Source of the DNA: Membranipora membranacea
Taxonomy: Eukaryota > Bryozoa > Gymnolaemata > Cheilostomatida > Membraniporidae
Length of the DNA: 64,000 nt
Direction: 5' to 3'
Assembly (NCBI GenBank): GCA_914767715.1
Contig: OU612070.1
Span: forward strand, 15,703,501 to 15,767,500
The first letter of the stretch is position 1, and each line of letters starts with the position of its first letter. Positions 48,282 to 60,100 of the stretch are shown here, piece by piece. Made by a program: the position numbers and the translations under genes. Below the pieces are notes generated by a model. The model did no database searches and was not told where the DNA came from. It saw only the letters and a program-made list of their open reading frames with translations.

Positions 48282-49223
48282 TACAAAACAATATATTCAA
48301 TACTTGTAAAATGATGCTAGAAACGTTTTTCTCACAATCTCAGAGAGCTTTTAGGAGTAGTATGCGTCTTGAATTCCACACCTGATGTTCTAGATATTCC
48401 AATATTTCATCATGATATGAAACTGCCAAATTTTGGCAGCGCTACGCCTCAAATGCTAATGCAGTTTTTGGTCCCTATACTAAAGTCACAATTATTCCGG
48501 TTAGTCACTTCATAATATTTGAATTGTCTTGAATGAATTTTGAATTAATGTTTCAATGGGTAAATAGAGCAGCATTACATTCGTAATATGATCAGAATTT
48601 TGTAAACAATAGAGCTTGTATTCCACACAAACGGCTGGAACCTTTACTTCAAGGAAGTTCGTTTTCAAAGAACATACGAGACACAATATTTCACAATCAT
48701 CATCACCATCATCATCTATCATAGAAGACAGCTAAGATTGAAAACATCTGAATTCAATTCCTATTCCATTCAATTTTTCCTCTACCTATACCTATGTGCT
48801 GCCTATGAGCTGTTCATTCCTTCTCTGAGAGATGCGGCGTACAGGTAAAATGTAGTAAACAAGATACGACAGTGGATTTAGGTTGAGATACTGTTGCTGT
48901 TTTATTGTTATATGTATTAAGGTTGAGTTAGGGTCATTCGGCTGTTGGGATTTTCAACTTGATAAAACCCATAATCAGGATCGAAGGTGCTTGATCTCTT
49001 AATAAATGTATCATGTGACAAAAACTGAATGAAAGGTGCCCTGGAAAACCCAGACACAGATCACCCTCGCTGCTTGATATTTGAGTAGTGAATTTCTACA
49101 CCGACTTTGATATTATGAAGACCATAAAGTTTGGTTGAACCCAAAGATCTCTTTTGAACTATTGGAGCTATCAAGGTTAGTGGAAAATGAAGAACACAAC
49201 AAATTACGGTTTGTTGTTACCTG

Positions 49224-49402
49224 TTCCAAGCATGTTGTAGTAGCATAGTCAGAGTTACCTTCTCACTGATATTGGCCCACCAGGGAGTTCGGTCCCAACA
49301 GGTCCCAAACTCCCTGGTGGGCCAATATCAGCTACCGGAGTTGTCTGAGCATGGAGAGTGAGAAGGTAACTCTGAATATGCTACAACAACATGCTTGGAA
49401 CC
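49224..49402. mobile_element. Nested foldback element
   Basis: The outer arms start 'ccaagcatgttgtagtagca' and end 'atgctacaacaacatgcttgg' (about 49226-49398). An inner perfect palindrome pairs 'gatattggcccaccagggag' with 'ctccctggtgggccaatatc'. The right arm carries an extra about 30 bp between the inner and outer pairing blocks. It could form a near-complete cruciform. Confidence 0.8.
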
Positions 49403-50324
49403 AGGGAGGGTGGGATATCCCACCCTCCCTGTTGGAAAAAGGAACTTTGAATAGTATGTGAGCTAGATAATGCTTAATTTGACATACTATGTAAAGCAAG
49501 ACAGGCCGCAGTCAACTGTTTGAAAATTATGCAACATGTGTTTGAAGATGGCAAATTGACCAGAACGTTTCTGGTAGCCCAAACACTTATGACATTGCAA
49601 TTATATGACTGATAGTCTGAGCACCCCAAACCCTTGCCCCCGTCTGACAAGCCCCGGCTGGGGAAAAAGCTGCAAGTGTTAGGTTATCTTCTGCTGCACA
49701 GGATTGTTAACAAAATCTAAGTTAAACGGGCAGAAAAGAACTGAGTCCTCAACAAAACTGTTGTAATTATCTTTGGTAGCTCTGCAATAGCTCTTTGTTG
49801 CCAGCTCATTAAAATGATCTAATTTTTTATATCTGTTTCGAACATGATTTTCAATCTAGTTGATTTTATAAACTTGCCTTCTGACAAACCCGACTCTCAG
49901 CAATGGGAAATCAATTCCACTTTTCCTCCTAAACAATTATAGATGCTCTCCATGTCTGTCTTGGAGGTTGTCAGCAACTGCCAAAATTTCTGCAAAAAAA
50001 TTGATGCATGAGTTCTCACAAATCCGATACAACCAGAGGGAAGGTATGATCAATTAATCCACCGCTGCCAGGGTTGTTAGTACAGCATTGAACTGAAGCG
50101 CATTGAGTTCAGGGTTTAACAGAATTATAACAACTCAGCCCAATTGTAAGACCTCAAGAGCAAGGCATTTGAGAGTAGTTCTCCAAAACCTTGCTTTCTC
50201 TGAGTGCTGCCATTCCTAGAAGTGTTGCCCTACAAAGCACAAATTGATCAACATGAATTTTCCAGGTTTTGGATCAGGGATACCTTCTCTACTTAATCCT
50301 CCACAGCGTCCTACCAGGGAGGTG

Positions 50325-50545
50325 CCTCAAGGTGTAGGAGGTGGCTCAGTTGGTTAGAGCGCCATTTCTTTGGCATGCAAATGTTGAAGGTGGTGGGTTC
50401 GTCCTGCAAGCAAACAGAGAGCAACCTGGCGTAGATTTGCGGCCTCGCCTCTTAGGCAACTAATCATTCGCCACAGATGCTTCGGGATGTGGCGTCTGAT
50501 AAGACAAATTGATTTTAACCAACCATATTTTTTGAACTTTTTAAT
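50325..50545 (+). mobile_element. tRNA-derived SINE, plus strand
   Basis: Starts aaggtgtaggaggtggctca with box A tggctcagttgg and a weakened box B (gtgggttcgtcctg). It shares its 5' start with the minus-strand copy at 33530. The body differs from that copy, so the two may be different subfamilies or 3' ends. Confidence 0.6.
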
Positions 50546-53500
50546 CAACCATATTTTCTGAATTTTTTAATCAACCAGGGAAAAGGAAGGCAATACCAAC
50601 ACACAAATGTTAATAAAGTAGAATCAACTTAATCTAGGTCTCAGAAGGGAGATCAATTTTTCTGCAGACTATGCTTTGTTTGCGTTCTAATCATTGCATA
50701 CTGGGAAAAAAAACCATCTCATTCATCCCTTATCATGGAAGATGGCCCATCAATTGAACAAAAAATTGAGCAAAGGCAAAACAATTTGAAAAACAACAAC
50801 ACCTCGTAAGAATTATGTTATTATTTTATGCATTGTGTTTTAAAAACAAACAAGCCACCACATCTATTTCAAAAGCTAATATCAGATAGCCGTTATTTGC
50901 ACTGCTGGATTTTGCAACCATGCAACAAACAAGGGAGAACGCAGAGATTAATCATTAATCTTCTTGTGTTGTTGACCCATAAAGTACTTGAAGACCAAAC
51001 ATTTTACTACTTATAATAGCATTCCAATGCACGGATTTGTATACAAAGTCTTGGTTACAATGGAGGGATTTAGTTTTTGAGGCTACTTTCAACTTAATAT
51101 TACTTTACTACAGTTCATTGAAAACATCTGCTCTTTAGGTACTTAGCGACACACTTCCAATGTTTATTTATAAATTTATGGTGAAGTTCACAGAAATAAA
51201 AAAAACATAACTCTACCATGTAGAGACCACACGGCTCGCTACACAGACACATTAATGATTCGCTCTTAAACAATTAATACCACTTCAATCCTCGCATACC
51301 ATCCCTTATGTTCAAATATATTTGGAGACGAACTAACAAAACATATTCATTACCTACAGCTTAGAGGAGTAAATGTTAGCTAATGTTTGGTATGGGGTGC
51401 CTTATTAGGAGCCTGTGAATATTCTCACATGCTCAGGTGCCAGTTTCTATGAAGTTCGCCGTTTAAAGTCTGTGTGATCGAAAATGTGAACTTTTTCTCT
51501 GTGAATTCTTTGCCCCTCTCCGGTATAATTACAGCTATGATGCCTGAATAGCGGTGTAGGCCTGACCAACCATCAGTAGACCTAGGTAATGGATTAGCAA
51601 TAGTTTATTGTTCCCAATCCTGGTTGAATGGGAGACTCAAAATCAAGCTGGACAACAAATAAGACAATAGATAGTGCACTGGATATGTATCGCAGAAGGG
51701 TGGGAAATGTAATGTACCCTGAAGGATATCACACCTAGATCTATATCGAGAAACAAAGCAATGCCAGAGATTGACCGGCTAGGCCACCTTCTATGCTTTC
51801 CAGAAGAGACACCAGCAAGGCAAGCACTTGAAATCTTACATGTACCAGCAAAGGGGTGCAGGGGGGGGGACTGGTGCACAATAGACAAAACGTGAGTAAA
51901 ACATAAGGACAAGAAGGATTTAGATAGGATAGGGTCAAATTAAGAACGTGCTAAAATTAAAGCTCTTTATGCAGTGGTGTTAGGTGAAAAGGTGAAAGGT
52001 GTTAGAGAGGTTAGCCAGAGTGCACAGAATATGGGGGGGGGAGGAAGCAAACCAGATAATGTAGTCTAATCTCACAGGCTCTCTTTTGTTTTGGGCCTAA
52101 TAATGAAGATAATGAAGATTTATAACAATAAATATAGATTCTGGCTTGCCCTGAATATATTAATTTTTCTTTATGATGCTTTTATAACACCATCATCACT
52201 TTATGACTGAGTATCAATAGATCCTCTCCGCTTTTGACTACATACTTTCACACGAGCATGTTTTCTTTGTCACCGATCATGCAAATCCCTAAGTAAACTT
52301 TACGATGCACTATCCACGCCAACACTAAAAGTATTAATTGCATCCCCTTTGAATATGATTTGAATACAGAGTTTTGATTTGATGGCAACTTCCATTAGCA
52401 TTATTGCCATGGTTGGGTGCCCTATGATACGCCCCGTACTTGAGACTTTATATCTATTTGAGGATCATAGGGTTATATATGGTTGATTTATTGTTGTCGC
52501 ATGTTTGGCTCAAGTCTCCAAATGGATAGATTATGATCAAGCAATCAGGTTTAGAACACAAAAGCTGCAATCCTCTTAAGAACACAAAAGCTTTGTAAAG
52601 TGGCTCGTGTCTGACGCGCTTTAACTTAGAGATAAGAATTCTAACTGCTAGTTCATACAGCCTCTTCATCACGCAAACATCGAGAGAATAAAAACATTAT
52701 CTCAATTCTACACTGATAAATACATCGCTGGAGGGACATAGCTAGCTGGCTTCTACATTGGATTTGGAGTTTGAATCATCATTCTATCTTTGTGTGCTGT
52801 AAGTTGACGTTTACATTCATTCACTCTCTTGTGCATTAGATAAATTCCCGGATACCTGTTGACATCTAGTGAACAGCAAATGCAGGGAGACAACATAGCA
52901 TATTTTATCATAACATCACTGCACTAGGGGATTTGGAGATCAGGTGAGTATCTATAGTTTAGGGTAGTTTCAAACAGCCACATTGAAAGAAGAGTCAACA
53001 AGGATTTTAGTCTCATTTTACGTCACATCAAGATAATCGGTTTCACATTATTGCGCCCCCTGGATAGGTAAAGCGTGGGCAAGCAAGGGTAGGTATCGGT
53101 AGCTCACCTCTATAATAAGGATCGGTAATGGCTAGGATTTAACTCTCAGCTCGAAAAGGTTTTACCCATAGAAATAAAAAAGGGAGTGTATTTTTATATC
53201 TATGGTTGTACCTTATCCTTCTAAATGCTAGGTATATTACACAGCACTAGTGTAAGGCACAGGTAACACATTAGAGATGGAACATCAGCGATTAGATAGA
53301 GTTTTAGAGGCCACATTTAAAGTGATGTTTGGTTTCAGCTAACGGATTATTATGATATTTTGTGGCTTCCGCATTGCCAAGCTATCATTATCAAAAGGAA
53401 AACTGTGAAAGTCAGTCTCAGGTTTATTTGAGGCCAAATAAGTTTTAACTCAACATGTCAGGTGATTCACGCCGAGTTACTATGGGACTTCTTCTTGTCG

Positions 53501-56500
53501 ACCTTTTGTCTACATTACGTAAAGCTGCCCTTGTTCGAAGGTGTCCGCTCTACACTATGAGTCATTAAGGATTTCCCTGTTTCGTATGCTTTGACATCAT
53601 AATACAGCCAATAATCAACTAATTATTCCTGATTCATACGGCAGCATCAGCATGGGTATTGTAGGCAGCATATCAATAATTATCAGTGACTCAGCATGAA
53701 CATTCAATAGTTCCCTTAGGGATTGATTTTTGTATTGCAAAGAATTTCGAAACATATTTACTACTTTTAACTTGGCTAAGTGTACCTGCGCAGTAAAACT
53801 ATGGGTTATGATATTATCAGTAGGCAAACCAGCAGTCTAATAGTTCGACCTTAGCCTTGAACAAGTTGATCCAAATTGCCAGCAGCCCGGTCCTTCCCAT
53901 TCTACTGGTGAGCTGCTGTCGGCTCGAACCCTAGAGGCAGGCAAATTGGGTCATGCCTGATCTAGGTTGACCAATCTAGATGAGTTCTTGCTTATCCAGA
54001 AATTCCCACGATATATGTTTAGTGGCAAGAAAGAAGAGACGATTTGATGCGCCCATTCAGCATTGTATTCTAGTGCTTCATGCAAGCTGTGGCCAGGTCA
54101 CTGTCCCAAATATTTATTAATTAATAGCCCTTCAAATTTCTCAAAAAGTATACAAGAGCCTTGAATATTTATTATTGGGTTGTGATTTACTTCTGATGTA
54201 AAATTAACAATCAGATGGAAAGAATTAATTCTGCGCTTTCATTTCGATTTTTTACAACCATACTCCATTTGATTTGAAATCTATAATTGGATAAAGTGGT
54301 AATTTTCATAATGCTGGCATATGTGTGCAAAAAGTAGGTGATTTTTAGAATAGTGTCCCAAAATTGCCTTCCTTTGGAGCACTTTGAACAAACTTTATGG
54401 AGTTTCTTAGAGCATCGCTGATATAAACTAGTGATAAGATAGTGTGCTTTGAACAAACATGAAATTTGCCTGTTGAGCGATAAAAGCACCCCATTGAAAA
54501 GTGTGTGATATCATTCTGTCACAAAGTTTTACGGCAAATAGACATTACGGGTGTCTCAATGCCCTTCGATAAAGCTAGCAATATAAGCAGATTTGTTGCT
54601 AGGTTTTAGGGCTATCTAGAGTTGGTGCTAGGAGCGTGCCACAGTCCTCATAAGCCAATCCTTATACAGTTCCATATCTCTAAGCTCTACTCTTCTAAGT
54701 TATATCTTGTCTTGACATGTTATGCTGTTTGAGTTTGCTGGAGATAACATATATCTGCTGATGACATAAATGGTCCTAACAGCCCTCAAACAAAGACTTC
54801 CTCCGGAGACCACTATATATAGCGCAGCCAAAGATACTAAATACTCATTGGTACAGCCAAAGATACTAAAATTATATATCTTGATCGGCTTAGTTATTGA
54901 GCTGGCTAATAGTCTTTGTTTTGTGAGCTGTGATGTCACAATCCGCACTGCAAATTATTTATGGTAAACTGTGGACACATTTTATGTATTCTTCAAATTG
55001 TTGTTGTTCAAATGTTGTTCAAATGAATGTTTGAATTGATGTTCGAATTGTTGTGCATTGTTGTGAAGGGGTGCGGTCACCTGTACCAAATGTCTCTGCT
55101 TCTCATCCATGGGTGAAAAAGGTATCTGAGGAATGACATCCCACTCCTTTGCACACTTTTTGACCCCTACCAAAATATAAACCATCTTTTGTACTAAAAC
55201 ATCAGACTTTTTATCAAACTTTGCAATAGTGACCCCAAATTTTTCTCCTGACCCCTGAGCTCAAATCCGAGAGCTTAATTCGACTCAGTGGGTGATCGCC
55301 TCCTGGATTCAATTAGCTGCAAAACAATGAAACTTAGTGCGAACTCAGCAAGCTCCGAGTTGATATAGCCTCACGAACGATTCACGATACGTTGGACTTC
55401 GTTCACCTCCCAATAAAGCTAGGATAGGAAATGAAAAGGAGGTAGAAAGTCTAGGGCTAGAAAACGTGACTCTGTAAGATTTCGTCAATGGCTTTGATGT
55501 GAATTACCGAAACTTGTTCAGCCTACTCGGCTTGTGATATTTTTGTAATTGGTCCTAATCTAAATAATTAGTTGGCAAATCATAGTCCTTCTTTGAAGTT
55601 TATTTTGAGGCGATAGGGAATTGACCAACAAGTCTTACACCTTTGTGTACCTTTATTTAGATTTGCGAGAGCGAATAAACTGTCAAAACTGCTACAATGT
55701 GGAGTAATCCTAGCCTTGTCAGTAGCAAATTTTTTTTTGTGTTTCGGGTAAACAAACAAGTAGCTGTGTGGCAAGGCTAAGGTAATCTGCTGATGCTCCG
55801 AGTACCTGCTGACAACAATGAACTCCCTAGTAGTAGAGGGAGTTCATTGCTTACAAGTCACATACAGTGTTCCAGCATGATTGTCAATTCTAACAATATT
55901 TGAGCACAAAATAGTGTATGTACCCCAGACAGGCCTCACATTGTTTTAAATTATGTAATACAAAACATTGGGATAAGGAATTTGCATCATCGATCAAAAT
56001 TCTCGATAGAGTTCTACACCTTCGAAATTCAAAATAATTCATAGTAATTTGCCTGTGTGGCTCCGTAAAACCTGTAAACTTGTAAAACAAACAAATTCAG
56101 TAGTCAATCAGAGCATTCTGTATTATGATGAAATGTATTTGGAGATCAGTTACTGATCTCTACTGATGGTGTATTGGTAAATACAGACCATGCAATGACA
56201 GCTTCCTAACACTATAAACTCCTCCTAATCTCTTGTAATTTGTATTTAATCAATTCTCAGCTGAGAAATTACTTTCTTTTAGCAAGCCTTTGATCTATGC
56301 TAATGGAATAAATTGAATTGATAAACCCACAACTTTACATAATATTATGACAATAATTTTCCCCTCTGTCTTAGTGTTGCATTATATCAGCGTGTGAGGT
56401 TAGTGTGTGGCTTTCGAGAATGAAAAACAAAGATAAATTTATGATTCAGACTTCCTGATCACAACTTCTAATTTAATCAACAAAACAGGTTGCAAGATCT

Positions 56501-57107
56501 GAGCTACACAAAACAGCGGGAGCCGAACAGACTGTGCTCTGTGTAAAAATTTGGTGTATTCTAGCACTACTATTTTTTCATAACTTAATCTGGCCCCAAA
56601 GATTAAATATTCTAGCTAGATTTTAGTTGAGCTTGTTCAAGGGTGACTTAATATTAGCTAGCACCAATTATCGTTAGCTAAGGTAGGAGTTATGTGCTAA
56701 AGAAATGAGGCTCAGCCATAGACTACGCTACTCCAAGCTAACTTTTTCAACTGCAAATACCTCACTGTTCTATTGCGAGACACAATCTTGTGCAGTTATA
56801 TAATATCCTGAACACACTGGAAAAAAAGTCAGCAAGATCACATGCTGCATCCGCATACCATACTGTGAAAATCTTATTTTTTTTAATTGGATCAGATCCT
56901 GTTTTTAAAGATGTAGAGATTATCCTGATGTTATAGATTAGCTATAACACTGTGCTTCATAATTACTTGTAGATTTCCTTGAACTGCTTGTATCAGTTTA
57001 CTCTCCTGAAAAAGAAATTACCTGTCCCTAACACCTGATAATTGGCCGTCTGATTTATCGCCGTTACTGAAAGGAGCCGGGGTTGCCAGCTTAAGACAGT
57101 TGATAAG

Positions 57108-60100
57108 ATGATGCAGGCGCCCTCAGAGCGCGATATAACAGACCTCAACGATCTGCTTGATCTCCCCACAGTAAGTTTTCTTCTGTTTTCTCTATATGTA
57201 ACATGAACCTGCTATAAAAAAAAGATTATACCAAACCATCGTGCCGGCAAACGTCGTGATGACAAACTCTCGTGAGCACAAAAGTCTCACAATTACCAGT
57301 GCAAAAGGGTGGAGACTTATTTTACACTCTCTTACGATGCCGGTCGTGGTATTTGCATTCTGTATCATATTGTCTTATCTACATGACATTCATGATAATG
57401 TGGTGTTGGATCATTTGTAGTTATTTGCTCCAGCTCATGTAGGAGGAGGAACTAACAAAGACTCTCATACGTTCTCATACAGAGGTAAGCGTATATCTAA
57501 GACCAATGATAGACTGGAATAATTTTTCAAGCAACATGTTGTTGTTGACAAACTCGAAGAGCACAGTATGACTGGATGATGTTATACAGTTGAGAAAACC
57601 CATCTATTTTTCTCAAGTTACTATACAAAGACTCTGGGGAGTTAGAGTTTTTTTAGCATTTGAACCTGATGTTGGAGGTGCATGTTTATAGGTAGGAGTC
57701 TGTCAGATATTCTAAGTGCTCAGACGGCTGCTAGGCGAGCTATCTTGAATCACATCTATCTGAGCACATAGACTATCTGACAGACCCTACTAATATACAT
57801 GAATGCTCAACACCAGGTTCTGATACTAAACAAAAAAACTACGGGCTTTTATCTCCCAGATGGCCTTGTACGGTTAACGGGAAAAATAGATGGATTTTCT
57901 CAAATTCATGACATCAGCCAGCCACTGTGGTGCCCTTTGAGTTTGTCAACAACAATAACATTCTGCATTGAAAATAATTCCGGTCTGTCATTTGTCTTAA
58001 AAATTTTCATTTTCCACTTCCTCAAGGCATTGTGGCTAGCACAAAAGAATTGACCAGTGGCAGACTATTTTTATCTCATGCTAATACAATTACTCTTACA
58101 TAATACAGCTTATTAGTAGAGGCATAGGACACAGGTCCTCAAGGCTAGAAACTCTCAGCATAAATTATTTCACACAAGTTTTTCTTTGTTCGCTAAGCTA
58201 GCTTCATGAGGTGCATTTCCCTTATCAATCATAACAGGTTATTGTTTGACTAGAAACTGTGCGAAATATGATTAGGGGTCCCTATGGGGGTTTATAATCA
58301 CATATCACTATCAAGACTAATACCCCACAAGACACGATCCAGCTAAAGCCCTCTGCGCCACGCTGTCATGACAACCATGGCAATCAGGGCACACCGACCA
58401 AGCCCTGGAGATAATACGTACCACTATTATCTACTTCATCTTCAAACATATTATTTTCAAGAAAAAAATAACAGAGTTTATCTCCAAAGTATGCTATTAT
58501 TCATTGTGTTACATAATTTGGTGAGACAGGGCTACTCATTGTCACCCATTAACTCGATGAAGCCTTAAAAAGTGGCCTTATCACCGCTGTGGTATCTGGG
58601 ATGATTCAAAGTTCTATGCGACACTGTTTTTTTATATACCTGCCCAAAACATTAGCTAATCAATGCGCAATATCTGAGTACCTAATAACATAGGAAAAAC
58701 AATTTTTTTCAAGAAGTGCATATTTTGGGTGTTAAAATTTATAAATAAAAGCTCCAGCCCAGATAATAACATCCCAGTCACCCACCCACTGCAAATAAAT
58801 TAATCAGTCTTACTTTTTATCACCGAACTCTCCTAATCTTAATAAGGATACTTAATCTAACTCTGCCTAAGGCACATTCAAAGTAAAAAAGGATCATAGT
58901 GAGAATCCTGACAGTTTGAAGAGTATAAACAAGTAATACTGCCACTGAACAAGTGTCATGAACTACTACTTGAGCATCGATTTGTTACTTACGCCTCTTA
59001 GACTTTCCATTACTAAGCAAAGCCCCTGTCAGCTTTTCCAGGCGACCCACAGTTAATACTCTACCCAGAGTTTATTTTTATCCACATAGTTATAAGACTG
59101 GTAGGCTACTGCCTTTTTTTTAACTTAAAACAGGAATATATGCACAAATTGTGTATCTTGCGACATTCTTGGCAAAGTCTTATCAGTTTTTGTTTCCTAG
59201 AGCTCATTGTGGCTTACAGTACAAGGAAAACTTGTACGGAAGGCTAAGCTAAGGACTGATGAAGCGAAAATAATGGTTTCTTTGTTTGCTCACATTTTAT
59301 TTTTTGTCTTTCAGATGAAATCGAAGGATGGAATAATAATCCAGATATATATGCGCATAGGGTGAGTACCGATAGCTTCCCATAATTTGCAAATTAACTG
59401 TCTATTTCTAACTATTCATATAGCAAGATCAGACAACTTCGAATTCAAAATCTCAAAGCTAATGATTTAGTATCATCAGGGAAAGTGTCATATATCATAT
59501 ATTTTTGTGGAGCCAAAACCCGCCATCTGTAATTTTTCAGTGTGGATATTTGGATCAAGTGTATCAGAATATCATCGAATCATGACAAATCAATCAATAA
59601 AATATCATGAATTGTTAGAGGACTAAGATGATATTGCAATAGAGTATTGGGTCAGGGGACCAGCATTCTGATTCCTTACAGATCTGTTAGCTTGGCATGA
59701 GGAATGTACCAGATAATAGAAAAGATGTCCTTTGGGTAATTTTCCATGACGTCATTCACATTCATGTGGATAAGTCTGTGAAATTATGTAAAGTGTGAGT
59801 TGTGCTATCTTGTTTTTATCAAGTTGTTTGCGCCTCTCAATATTTTATGATGCATTTTTTTATTTCAGTATGGAAGCGATGGCACAGCCACAGATCTCGA
59901 TATTACCTCATATTCACAAGAACTTAGCAAATCGTCCATGTATAATATCAACAACTTTCCTTGTTCCCGTGATCCTCAGGTAACAAACAGTTCATCATAA
60001 CTTACCTGATCCCAGTCTAAGTGCTTAGACTGCTGAGATGCGAGTTAGTTGCATAACCATATTAAACACTCTTTAAAATGAGTATTTTATAATGTAATGC

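Larger units (their letters stand above)
48282..57107. other. Intergenic region of 8.8 kb between divergently oriented genes
   Basis: It lies upstream of both the minus-strand NHL receptor gene and the plus-strand E-protein-like gene. Apart from the elements listed separately I see no convincing gene. Short G-runs occur at about 51863-51871 and 52030-52038. One exon-like start at about 50741-50812 (ATG, 24 codons, gtaag donor) has no detectable partner. Confidence 0.5.
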
